Assembly: GCF_040869045.1 (NCBI RefSeq)
Contig: NC_090323.1
Coordinates: 177,360,353 to 177,424,352, forward strand
Length of the DNA: 64,000 bases
Direction: 5' to 3'
Source of the DNA: Eurosta solidaginis
Lineage: Eukaryota; Arthropoda; Insecta; Diptera; Tephritidae
The notes under the pieces were generated by a model. The model made no database searches, was not told where the DNA came from, and saw only the letters and a program-made list of their open reading frames with translations. Shown here in pieces: positions 22,195-32,342 of this stretch (position 1 is the stretch's first letter; the number at the start of each line of letters is the position of its first letter). The translations under genes and the position numbers were made by a program.

Positions 22195-25100
22195 TCACAA
22201 ATTGTCATCAATATCCTCTAACGGGAGTCCAAGGAAACTTGCCCTTTCAACAGGGGAGGACCATAAGGAAAGGGGTGTTAGAGGCGTTGGATCCACATTA
22301 CAATTGAAGAGATGGTTGGTGTCATGTGGGGACACATTGCAAGCGGGGCATACATTTTGTATGTCGGGGTTGATTCTGGATAGGTAAGAGTTTAACCTGT
22401 ACAGTATCAAGAACGAAGTTGAGCAAGAGTGACACGCGTTTCCCTGGGGAGTATGCGTTCCTCTTCCGCAAGTTTTGGATAATTTTCGTTAAGTACTGGA
22501 TTCACCGGGCAATTCCCGGCATAAAGGTCCGACGCCTGTTTATGGAGTTCACCAAGGACCTGCTTGTGTTTTTTCACTTCATACGGCTGGGTTCTCAGGT
22601 GCCGTATTTCCTCAAAATGCTTACGGAGATGACTCCTTAAGCCCCTAGGCGGTGCTGGTTCATCAATCAGATGTCTGTTGGGATGCCCCTGATGGGGAGT
22701 ATTCTCGCCTCATTATGCAGATGGTGTTCTGGGGACATAAGAAGACAGCCCGTGGCGATTCTGAGAGCAGTATTTTGGCAGGCCTGTAGTTTCTTCCAGT
22801 GGGTGATTTTTAGGCTTGGCGACCATATGGGTGACGCGTAGCACGTAATCGGCTGGCTAATTGCTTTGTATGTAGTCATGAGCGTTTCTTTATCTTTTCC
22901 CCAACTACTGCCAGCGGGGGATTTGAGGATTTTGTTACGGCTCTGAATTCTCGGAACAATTGCGGCTGCGTGCTCACCAAAATGTAGATCCTGATCAAAC
23001 GTCACACCCAAGATTTTGGGGTGTAGGACAGTCGGTAGCGTAGTGCCATCGACGTGGATGTTCAAAATGGTCGACATTTGGGGCGTCCATGTTGTAAATA
23101 AGGTCGCGGAAGATTTAGTCGGTGATAATGCCAGGTTTCGCGAGGCGAAAAAACTGGAGAGATCAGGGAGGTAGCCGTTTATTTTATTGCATAGCGCATC
23201 GATCTTTGGGCCTGGGCCTGTGGCCATTATTGTGCAGTCATCGGCGTAGGAAACGATTGTGACTCCTTCCGGTGGTGAAGGTAGCTTAGATATGTAGAAA
23301 TTAAACAAAAGTGGGGATAGGACACCACCCTGTGGCACCCCCTGTTTAATTCTCCTTGGTTTTGATGCTTCGTTTCTAAATTGCACCGATGCCTGCCGAC
23401 CAGCCAGATAATTTGCGGTCCACCTTTTAAGACATGGGGGAAGGGTAGACCCTTCCAGGTCCTGCAGTAACGAGCCATGGTTGACCGTATCAAAAGCTTT
23501 TGATAGGTCTAGCGCTACAAGTACTCTATTGTGGGGGTATTGATTTAAACCGCAATTTATCTGGGTGCTAATGACATTTAGCGCGGTGGTAGTGCTATGG
23601 AGTTTTCTGAAGCCATGCTGATGAGGGGCTAGCTGCAAATTTGCTTGGAAATAAGGGAGCAAAATGGCTTCAAGCGTCTTTGCCACTGGCGATACGAGAG
23701 ATATCGGACGATACGACTCACCTATGTTAGCTGGTTTCCCAGGCTTTAGTAGCGGGACCACCTTGGCCATTTTCCATTTCTCGGGTATGACAAAGGTGGA
23801 AAGAGACAGATTGAAGACATGCGCTAAATATTTGAACCCCTCTTTCCCTAGGTTTTTAAGCATCGGCATGGCTATGCCGTCTGGGCCCACTGCTTTGGAT
23901 GGTTTAGCACGACCAATGGCGTCCTCAACCTCTTTAGCGGTGATGGTGATTGGTGACGCGCTGAATTTGTGTTTATGTGCGCGTCTATTGGCTCTCCGTC
24001 TATCTTTGTCGACCGTAGGATGCATTATATATTGTCAGCAGAAAGCGCTCGCGCATTTTTCCGCGTCCGACAGCACTTTGTCGCCAAAGGCGATGGAAAC
24101 TTTGTCTTTGTGCTTAGTCGGATTCGATAGGGACTTTACGGTGGACCAAAGTTTACCCACACCGGTAGAGAAGTTACAACCTCTTAGGTGCTCCTCCCAT
24201 TTCGCCCGCTTGTGTTCATCTACAAGCAATCTGATGCGTTGGTTTATATCCCTTATTTGGGGGTCGCCTGGATCAAGCTGTCTTATAAGGTCACGTTCTC
24301 TCGCTAAGTTTGCGGCCTCCGCCGGGAAGTGAGGCCGGATTTCGGGAATTCTCCCGGCGGGAATGAAATGTGCCGAGGCGGATTTAATGACCTTACGGAA
24401 GGCACGCTCCCCTTGGCGGGCATCAGTCGGGATAGGGAGAGCAGCTAGGCGGCTGTCTGTAAAGGATTTATATTCTTCCCACTTTCCTTTTTCGAAGTTT
24501 ATGAAAGTGCGTTTTTCAGTGACGATGAAGTCGGCGTTACGCTCAAGCGAAATAAGTATGGGCAGGTGGTCGGATGCCAAAGTTACCATCGGCTGCCAGT
24601 TGACGCAGTTTACGAGTTCTGCGCTCACGATTGAGATATCTGGCGAGTTGTGACAGCTTCCTACCATACGTGTGGGGGCGTCTCCGTTTATTGTGCAGAA
24701 CGTCGTTTCTTCTATTTGATCCGCCAACATCTCACCCCTACTGTCCGCCCGCAAGTTTGAATGCCATAGATCATGATGGGCATTGAAATCGCCTAAGATA
24801 ATGCGATTGTTGCCAGTGAGTAAGGCCCTGATATTAGGGCGGTATCCACTGGGGCAACAGGTGGCAGGAGGGATGTAGATGTTGATGATTTCTAGGTTTG
24901 CATCGCCTGACCGGACAGATAGGCCTTGACGTTCTAAGACATTGTCCCTGCGGTCGATGCCAGGATCAAATATATAATATTGCACAGAGTGGTGTATGAT
25001 AAACGCGAGACCGCCTCAATTTCCGCTCTCGCGGTCTTTCCTGTGGAAGTTATACCCAGAGCAGGTCTGCAATGCAGATCTTGCTGTGAGTTTAGTCTCT

Positions 25101-25420
25101 TGAATCGCAGCAATGCGGATGTTGTGCCGCTTCATGAAATCGACTATCTCCGTAATCTTCCCAGTTAGTCCATTATAGTTTAACTGCAGAATTCTGAAGT
25201 GCATAAGGGGAGACGTCGCCACTCTGGGGGTAAGTGACGGGTGACTACGCCTGGGTTGGGGAAGGCCAGGACGCAATTGCTGTTGTGGCCCTAGGACTGG
25301 GGTTTGCGACCTGGGTACATGGCGCGATGAAACCCGTCGGGGGGTTGCCGTCGCGGAGACCAGAACATCTAGGGAAGTGGCACCACCCAAGGCAGGAGCT
25401 GCATTGGGCGGATGTCGCAA
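22195..25420 (-). pseudogene. ORF2: endonuclease and reverse transcriptase, broken
   Basis: Target-primed reverse transcription enzyme. Endonuclease part: QLNYNGLTGKI, AIQETKL, GDFNAHHDLWHS and ASDHLPI. RT part: PDGIAMPML, YRPISLVSP, LDLSKAFDTVNH, GVPQGGVLSPLLFNF and active site SYADDCTIMA. C-terminus: the Cys-His motif CPACNVSPHDTNHLFNC. It is inactivated by an in-frame TGA at 25018-25016 inside the endonuclease, another TGA at 24037-24035 between endonuclease and RT, a deletion with frame change near 22690, and a one-base deletion near 22410. Both TGA codons keep the downstream frame, so they are point mutations, not frameshifts. Comparison with the 29-kb copy shows what the deletion near 22690 removed. 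Confidence 0.9.
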
Positions 25421-25486
25421 ACATATATATTCTGTGCTGGCAAACGGTGCAAACGGAGGTAGGGACTAAGAGTCTGTTTCCCTGAC

Positions 25487-26131
25487 CTACACGATTGCTG
25501 CCGGAAAAGAGGGGGGAGAGGACGGGGGCAGGGGCTGTTGCTCAGCATTGCTTCCGACTCTACTACGAAGATTGTAGTTATGAGTGGTAGCAGCTCTTTG
25601 AGTTGTTGGCGCCGTGGGGCGCGAGCAGCAGCGGGTACTTGTTGTGGCTTGCTGAGCAGCGGGGCTGCTGGCAGGTAGTGGAGGGGCCCTTAGACGTAGA
25701 CTACGGGACGCCCTTGGGCGTGAACAGCAAGGAGCCACAAAAGATTTATAAAAGTTACGTGGACGTCGGGTTTTGGGATCAAGCCCAGAACAACCTGTCC
25801 GATGCAACCATCCCTTGCACGAGACACACTGAACAGAGTATGACCGTCCTAAAAAGATTCTTTTCCGGCAGATGCAGCAAAACCATTTCTCAAGACCGGG
25901 GTCAGGAGACGGACCCTGATTGGATTCGATGCCTTCCCGGAGTAAGAGAATATGGAGCAGTCCTGCTGCAAGGAGCTGCTGGGAGGATGACAATTTGTGG
26001 GAGGGACGAAACAAATTAGATGGGGTCACACTGAAATGACAGTCCTTGGTCGGGAAAAATCCCGAGTCGCTCCGGTACATAGAACCGACTGCCTTGGGAA
26101 GCGATCCATTCCGTGTAGGCACATTGTGCAA
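25487..26131 (-). CDS. ORF1 of the CR1/Jockey-type element (PHD-like finger)
   Basis: A 214-codon open frame from ATG 26131. After about 80 residues with the hydrophobic patch AAGLLHILLLREGIESNQGP comes a Cys/His array CCICRKRI, CVSCKGWLHRTGC and APCC, arranged like the zinc-binding PHD finger found in ORF1 of CR1-group elements. The C-terminal half is rich in Pro, Ser, Thr, Ala and Arg. The protein probably acts as the RNA chaperone of the element. It ends 66 bp before the ORF2 start. The frame is intact although ORF2 is dead. Confidence 0.75.
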   Translation of the reverse strand: MHNVPTRNGSLPKAVGSMYRSDSGFFPTKDCHFSVTPSNLFRPSHKLSSSQQLLAAGLLHILLLREGIESNQGPSPDPGLEKWFCCICRKRIFLGRSYSVQCVSCKGWLHRTGCSGLDPKTRRPRNFYKSFVAPCCSRPRASRSLRLRAPPLPASSPAAQQATTSTRCCSRPTAPTTQRAATTHNYNLRSRVGSNAEQQPLPPSSPPSFPAAIV

Positions 26132-26345
26132 ATGTGATTTTTGGAAAGAGAATTAATTTATTAAATACAGCCGGAAAAATAAACACAAATACCCCACGAA
26201 AATGTATAGAAGACATTTATGCACATCTCGGTCAAAAAAAAAACCTACGACTAGCATAACGAAAACATTATACAAAGTAAAGTGTGACGTCTCTTATTAT
26301 ATTTATCCTCTTTGGCTATAGTTTATGTGGTTTTAGTTCATGTAA

Positions 26346-26977
26346 AGGCCAAATTAAACTTCCTTAGCCCTAACGTCATAGTCGTAACTATACCCATATC
26401 CATATCCATCTCCAACGTGATCGATTAATGGTGCCTTAACCTAAAAATCGTGAAAATTTCATAAAAATGAAGAAAACCCAAAAAATTACAAACATATTCC
26501 TCAAAAAATAAGTCTCTTAGTGAAAACGTATCCAAAACAATGAATAAAATCTACAAACAGTTATTAAATTCACCAACTCAAAATATTTTTAGGTTACGGA
26601 TATGGTGAAAAACCAAAACAAATTGGTTGGCTATGGTATGGTTATGGCGTTAGCGTTATGGTATGGCACCATTAATCGATTACATTGATTTCCGCAAATC
26701 ACACACAGAAGATTGTGCATTCACGAGTTAAAAATTGCTTCGTTCCGCGCTTCTACGTCACACTTGACTGATTCAGCGAATGAAAGAAAGAGAAAAAAAC
26801 AAGAGCTAAAGGAAAATGACGTAAAAATTGCTCATAAAAAACAGCTGAACTAATGTTTACATGCGCAATGCGCCACCTTCTCTTATTCCATCATGATTGA
26901 TTTCCATAAGGTAGGTTCGATCAGCTGTTTTATCTGGTTATGGTTTTATGGTTATAAGTCACCATTAATTACACCTT
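26346..26977 (-). mobile_element. MITE (AGGGCC family), copy 3, with an insertion
   Basis: Reverse-complement copy of 21188-21604: it starts AGGCCAAATTAAACTTCC and ends near 26977 with GTCACCATTAATTA. It is interrupted by about 202 bp at 26694-26895, flanked by the direct repeat ATTGATTTCC (26684-26693 and 26896-26905). The element ends about 200 bp before the ZMAT2 start codon and may contribute to that promoter region. Confidence 0.75.
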
Positions 26978-27175
26978 AAAACACATTCTACGTCAAAACA
27001 AGACCGGCCGTGTCGTCGTCGGATGTGAACATAGAATAAGAACGCATCAATTATTTTACCCTCAAACCCCGTAATGGAGAATGTAAAACGGAGTAGAAAG
27101 TGAATTGTTGAGTCTTGTTTACAATTTTCTACATTTTTGGGTTTCGTCAATTGTAAATAAAGGAAATTGTTAAAA

Positions 27176-27894
27176 ATGTCAATGCGGGCAGATGATCATC
27201 GCAGGAAATGGGACAAGACGGAATATCAGCGTTTGGCGCAGGAAAGGCTGCAGACACAAGTAGCCAAAGCACACCCGAAAGATGAAGGTTATTTTTAATT
27301 AGCATACATACATACAAAACCGACTACTAGCCAAAATTTGCAATAATTAATTTAATTAAATATGCCGAATTTTACTAATTTATTTGCTTATATTTAAAAC
27401 ATTTAGAGCCCGTACAGCGAGAAAATTTAAAACGACGTGACTATAAAGTTGACCTCGATAGTAAATTAGGCAAAAGTGTTGTCATTAATAAAAATACACC
27501 TACCTCACAATCTGGCGGTTACTATTGCAATGTATGCGATTGTGTTGTCAAAGACTCCATTAATTTTTTGGATCATATCAATGGAAAGAAACATCAACGT
27601 AACTTGGGCATGTCCATGAAAGTTGAACGCAGCACTGTTGATCAAGTTAAAGAACGTTTCCAAGCGAATAAAAAGAAAATGGAAGAGAAACAAAAGGACT
27701 ACGAATTGGAGAGGCGCCTACGCGAAGCTAAAGAGGAAGAGGAACGTTACAAAGAACATCGAAAAGAGAAACGAAAAGAACGTAAACGTAAAGCGAATGA
27801 AACCGATTCAGAATTATTTAGTAGTGGCTTAGCGGATGATATGGCTGCCATCATGGGATTCTCAGGTTTTGGTGGATCAAAAAAAAGCTCTTAG
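27176..27894 (+). CDS. ZMAT2: ZMAT2 homologue (U1-type zinc finger, spliceosome protein)
   Basis: Two exons, 27176-27287 and 27407-27894, joined across a 119-bp intron (donor AAG|GTTATT, acceptor TTTAG|AGCC), give 199 residues, the normal family length. ZMAT2 (yeast Snu23) is a nuclear protein of the spliceosomal B complex. The conserved N-terminal [17 protein letters not shown], the block [12 protein letters not shown], and the U1-type C2H2 finger [15 protein letters not shown] through [15 protein letters not shown] (about residues 80-112) are all present. These are followed by a charged helical stretch ([20 protein letters not shown]) and the C-terminal signature [19 protein letters not shown]. 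The start is supported by homology and by splice phase. There is no frame damage, so this is an active gene. Its promoter lies just downstream of a MITE. Confidence 0.95.
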
Positions 27895-28170
27895 AACATA
27901 AAAACACACGGTAACATTTTTATAATTTTTTTTTTATATTTATAACAATAGTTGTTATTGCATTAATTCATGTAACGGTAAAAGCTATTAGTAAAAATAT
28001 ATAAATTTGAACAGGAAAAAAGTGTAAAAACATTTGGCTGCCAGCATCCGACATTGGATTGATTACGTGCGGCAGTTTAGCAGTAACTGGGCACTTGGAC
28101 TACAAAAAGCAGAATGATTATTATAAGTATCTACATATTTGTAGAAATATATTTGTATATACTTCTTTAT
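27895..28170 (+). other. 3' region of the ZMAT2 homologue
   Basis: AT-rich sequence following the stop. I see no clear AATAAA; ATATAAATT at about 28000 is a weak alternative. No further coding sequence. Confidence 0.4.
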
Positions 28171-28578
28171 GTATGCTGTTGTTGTTGTTGTTGTTGTTGT
28201 AGCGATAAGCTTGCTCCCCGAAGGCTTTGGGGAGTATTATCGATGTGATGGTCCTTTGCCGGTTACAGATCCGGTACGCTCCGATACCACAGCACCATTA
28301 AGGTGCTAGCCCGACCATCTTCGGAACGATTTTTATGGCCACTTTAAACCCCTCCCTCCCCACCCCCAAGTTCCATGAGGAGCTTGGGGTCGCCAGAGCC
28401 TCGTCTGTTAGTGAAATAGGATTCGCCGCGGATAGGTGAGGTTGACAATTAGGTTTGGATAAGCTAGATATTGCGCTGGCAACCTGAAGGTTTGCGCTAC
28501 ACAGCCCCTTGAATCTGGTATTTTAGTCGCCTCTTACGATAGGCATACCTACCGCAGGTATATTCTGACCCCCTATGT
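28171..28578 (-). mobile_element. SINE-like dispersed repeat with (ACA)n tail
   Basis: About 400 bp with a (TGT)n run at its left edge, i.e. an (ACA)n tail if read on the minus strand. There is no ORF. The part near the tail (GATGGTCCTTTGCCGG, GGTGCTAGCCCGACCATC) is matched in inverse orientation at about 51690-51860 and weakly at 52880-52930, so it is a repeat family. It may be a SINE or the 3' end of a LINE sharing this tail type. Confidence 0.55.
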
Positions 28579-28901
28579 ATGCCCATACATATATATTTAC
28601 ACAGTAAGGACCGTAACACTTCGATACTACAGTATTTTACTATTTATGATTTCACAATTCGTCGTATGTGTTATGCTTTACTGAAATCGTATGTTGGAAA
28701 CCATAGAATACAACATCCTTGTGAAGTCTAGCATCCTTTTAGTGTTTTTCATTATAAGAATTCTTATTAGGCATAAACAAAGCATTTAAAAACTCATCTA
28801 CTAAACTGGTGATTGACGATTTAACTTATCGCATACATTCGTGTTTGAAATGGACACAAAAAATAGGGCACCATAACACCTATAATTATAATAACCCTGT
28901 T
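28579..28901. other. intergenic stretch without recognisable genes
   Basis: About 320 bp with no coding or repeat signal that I can identify. Confidence 0.5.
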
Positions 28902-29490
28902 TTTGTTGTTGTAGCAGTGCTTCGCCCCATCCAATAGGTGCGACCAATCACAAATTGTCATCAATGTACTCTAACGGGAGTCCAAGGAAACTTGCCGCTT
29001 CAACAGGGGTGGACCATAATAAAAGGGGTGTTAGAGGCGTTGGTTCCACATTACAATTAACGAGATGGTTGGTGTCATGTGGGGACACATTGCAAGCGGG
29101 GCATACATTTTTTATGTCGGGGTTGATTCTGAATAGGTAATAGTTTAGCCTGTAACAGTATCCAGAACGAAGTTGAGCTAGAGTGACTCGCGTTTCCCTG
29201 GGGAGTATGCGTTCCTCTTCCGCAAGTTTTGGGTACTGTTCTTTGAGTACTGGATTCACCGGGCAATTCCTGGCATAAAGGTCCGACGCCTGTTTGTGGA
29301 GTTCGCAGAGGCCCTGCTTGTGTTTTTTGGCTTCATACGGCTGAGTTCTCAAGTGCCGTATTTCCTCATAATGTTTACGGAGATGACTCCTTAAGCCCCT
29401 GGGCGGTGTTGGCTCATCAATCAGATGTCTGTGGGGATGCCCAGGTTTCTGGGTATTCAACAAGAACTGCTTGGTTAGCAAATGTTGTTG
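28902..29490 (-). mobile_element. 5'-truncated second copy of the CR1/Jockey-type element
   Basis: The minus-strand ORF 29481-28948 (177 codons) is the C-terminal part of ORF2 of the element at 22144-26216: it contains HLIDEPTPPRGLRSHLRKHY, RETRVTLAQLRSGYCYRLN and CPACNVSPHDTNHLVNC and ends in the same EYIDDNL-type terminus. The 3' end is an (ACA)n tail at about 28905. Only the last ~590 bp are present, the common result of incomplete reverse transcription. The frame here is open where copy 1 is deleted. Confidence 0.85.
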
Positions 29491-29660
29491 TTGTCTATTT
29501 CCCTTATGCTATCGTTCCGACTTCTTTTCAAATCTATTATAAACTAAAAACTACACTTCGCACACAGAACCTTTGATACTATGTTGGCTTAGTAGATGTT
29601 TAATACAAAAGTACATATGTATGTATGTTAAATGTAAAAAGAAAAATACCAAAAACCTAC

Positions 29661-31269
29661 CACTAGCGCTTTATTTATAACCTCAGCAGCAAAACTTCTC
29701 AGCATAAGCGCCGGCTTGAGACCACAGAGTAAAGCTGCTCTTACATAATCGCAGTCAATTATTTCCGTAAACTGTCTACAATGTAATAAATAATATATGA
29801 GAGTTGTAAATTTAGATTATAGACAGAAAATTAAATATTATATAGTAAGACAAATAAATGTTATACTTATTTAAAGAAGTCTATTACTCAATAATAGAAT
29901 CCCCAATTACTTAAAACAAAAAATATTACAATGCACATAATTTTAGTGATTACACAGCCGCACAGAAAAAAGTTCCATCTTTTACGGGCAAGATACGTTA
30001 ATCTCTATGGATTTCGAGCCACTGAAATCGAATACGGAGTCAGAAAACAAAAGTTAGTCATTGGTTGAATCCTAACCTCATGATGATCAACCCCAAACTG
30101 CGCGCGTTGATTGCTTACAAGAGTAGTTTTCAGATACGGCGGATAAGATTTGGTAAAGCGCATACATCAGCTTTTACGAAGGCTATGGTGGAAACAGTAC
30201 AAGCCTGCAAGTGTTTTCTTTTCCAAGCCACATGGAAATGAAATGCAAACTGCGCTAAATGTCCCAGAATTAGTTACCTAAGCAAATTGTCATTTGGCAA
30301 GCATATTTTGCGAAAGATTGAAGATTTATTACACGACAAGAAGCTGCATATATGCTGCTTTGTCAAAATTTGGCGAGTCGCCAACCGTGAATTCCGCAGA
30401 GGAAGAGAGAGACGGCCACTACGTTGGAAGCACCAGGCGTAAAACGATTTGAGTTCCATTGGTATTTCCAATTGACGCCGGTCAGCGCAGCAAAGAAACT
30501 ACTGGCGCGGTTTGTGGGACGGGAAAAGTCGGTTTAGACGAGTAAGCGTCAACTATGTGAGACCCAACTCACCTGCATACATATGTTTTACTACGCCGCT
30601 CAAACCAATCGGCCGGTCCTTCACAGTCAATTAGATCATCACGCAACTCTCTTATACAATCACGATATTGCTCCAGATCTGCAAATTTCAAAATGCAACA
30701 AAACAACAACAAAAAAAAAAAAAAAAAAAATTGATTTTCCACAATAGCATAACTTCTTCGCTTAGCAAATAATGTCAGTTTACCAACGTTTCGACTTGGT
30801 TTCCGCTTTTCCGCACTGTTGTTCATAAAAAAATTCCAACGCATGATACAAACGCATATAGAGGTTTTGCGGTGGTAGCGGCATACAATCTTGCAAGGTA
30901 TCGTTAATGTGACCCAAAACTTTATATGTGCTATTGCATGTATTTATTGTTGAATCCCATGACAACAAATGTAAAATACGTTCTGGACTTGTCACACGCA
31001 AACAAGCCAAATGTAACATAATTTGCATTTCATCACACATATCTGTTTGTTCGGCACATTCTTCATCCTCCTTGAAATAAACAACAATATAAAATAAATA
31101 TAATATTTAAACTATGTCAGCTAATATAAAAATGATTGCAAACCTCTGCAATGCCAGAAAAACAATTTATCAAATCACGTATCAGATTATCGCCCCAAAA
31201 GCTATTTGCAAATGGAACAAATGAAACAAAGAGCACCACAATCCACATGCACATATTTCTGGTGTTCAT
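29661..31269 (-). CDS. unrecognised secreted protein, multi-exon, possibly incomplete
   Basis: Four minus-strand exons are supported by frame and splice sites. Exon 1 (31269-31144) encodes MNTRNMC and then a hydrophobic signal peptide (VVLFVSFVPFANS). Exon 2 is 31070 to about 30784-30788 (EDEECAEQTDMCDEMQ, LSWDSTINTCNSTYKVLG). Exon 3 (30678-30573) has QYRDCIRELRDDLIDCEGP and ends in a perfect CAG|GTGAGT. Exon 4 (29775-29661) has EIIDCDYVRAALLCGLKP and ends in a GTG|GTAGGT donor. The many evenly placed cysteines and the signal peptide indicate an extracellular disulfide protein; I do not recognise the family. The exon 2-3 junction is odd: the good donor GTAAAC gives a stop in exon 3, while the frame that fits needs the weak donor C|GTTGGT. 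No last exon or stop was found before the CR1-type fragment at 29490. Confidence 0.65.
30370..30535 (+). mobile_element. RTE-like non-LTR coding relic in intron 3
   Basis: A plus-strand reading with one stop resembles the C-terminal tail of RTE-type Pol (RGRERRPLRWKHQ, then NDLSSIGISN and RRSAQQRNYWRGLWD). It sits inside the third intron of the secreted-protein gene. Very short and only weakly supported. Confidence 0.3.
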
Positions 31270-31662
31270 TTCCTTTTTTTTAATTTTTTAAGTACTAGCT
31301 TGAATATTTTAAATGAATTTCTAATAAAAAAGAAAAAAAAGTACGCAAACAAATAAAATAGCGCTTTAGTCTCCTTTTAACCGAATTTTGTTTGTATTGT
31401 TGCAGTTTTTGCTTTAAGATTTTTCTAACATTTTTTGTTTTTCTCATTGAATTCTATTTGCATTATTATTGTTTTCTTAATTTTGCTTTAAGTTTATTTA
31501 TGTGCTCTATTCCTTTAATATTCAACGTCATACTTGGTTTTGAATGTTTATTTTTTGTTTTTCAGTACAGTGTCCCAAAACCAAATATATTCAAATATAA
31601 TTAAAAAAAAAAAAAAAAACTAAATGCATTTTCATACATATAAACGATACTCCATTATATAT
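31270..31662. other. AT-rich upstream region of the secreted-protein gene
   Basis: Presumed promoter and 5' UTR of the minus-strand gene. Very AT-rich, with homopolymer runs, and no coding sequence recognised. Confidence 0.5.
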
Positions 31663-32331
31663 TGTAACGAATTTGCTTGCAAATCCTCTTATTTGCAATC
31701 CTCTGCTACGTTCGAATCACTAAACTGTTGAATAAATAACTCCAATATTGAATAATGGAAAAATGGCCTTTATTAAAGTACTTCACAATAACACTTATAC
31801 TTTGCTACTCGCTGACTTAATAACCAAACTGATTGACAGCTCAAATGAAGCTCTACTATTCAAAATAATACTGCTATAGCTCGCTAGATAGCGCTTAATC
31901 CAAATCTCAAATCAAACTGAATTACTTCTTACTCGCTTGTGCCGCTTTTATAGTTTACGCTGCATACATCTAGGCTCTTCTATTTCCAGAACTTACCAAC
32001 TATATTCGTGTGTGTATAGTTCTCATATAGTTTCTACTTGTTTACAATTGTCTACTTTTTAGCGCTTCTCAGCTGTACATATGTGAGTTTGTAGTTTACA
32101 GTCTCCCGCACACACATAAGCGTATAAGTAAATTCATCTGTGTGTAACATCTCATCTCTCGCTGCCTTGTATGTAAATGTTGCTCGTCGGAATGTGTACA
32201 TATGTGTAGACGCAATCATTGATTCGATAATGTAGATACATAATGATTGAATTATTGATGTGAATTCACGTCACTGCTTAGCATCGGCCTGGAGATGGCA
32301 GCACTCCTTAGTTTTGCTAATATTCGTAACA
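31663..32331 (-). repeat. 3' LTR of the pol-deleted element (669 bp)
   Basis: Almost identical to 34803-35472. The differences I found are confined to the first ~40 bp (the U5 end): a G against TA, and two substitutions. On the minus strand a TATAAAAG box lies at 31952-31945 and AATAAA at 31774-31769. Confidence 0.9.
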
Positions 32332-32342
32332 CTGCCCTCCAC

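Larger units (their letters stand above)
22144..26216 (-). mobile_element. CR1/Jockey-type non-LTR retrotransposon, defective
   Basis: Read on the minus strand: a 5' region, ORF1 with a PHD-like finger (26131-25487), ORF2 with endonuclease and reverse transcriptase (25420-22195, broken), and a 3' end in an (ACA)n tail at about 22160-22144. The PHD-type ORF1 and the endonuclease motif GDFNAHHDLWHS fit the CR1/Jockey group; the exact clade is not settled. A 5'-truncated second copy lies at 28902-29490. The 5' boundary is approximate. Confidence 0.85.

Noticed and set aside
23664..26019. Plus-strand ORFs (222, 96, 83 and 138 codons) opposite the CR1-type element
   Set aside because: They are antisense shadows of the minus-strand endonuclease, RT and ORF1 frames.
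30274..30471. Minus-strand 65-codon ORF as an exon of the secreted-protein gene
   Set aside because: It lies in intron 3, lacks suitable splice phases, and the plus strand there reads more like an RTE-type relic.
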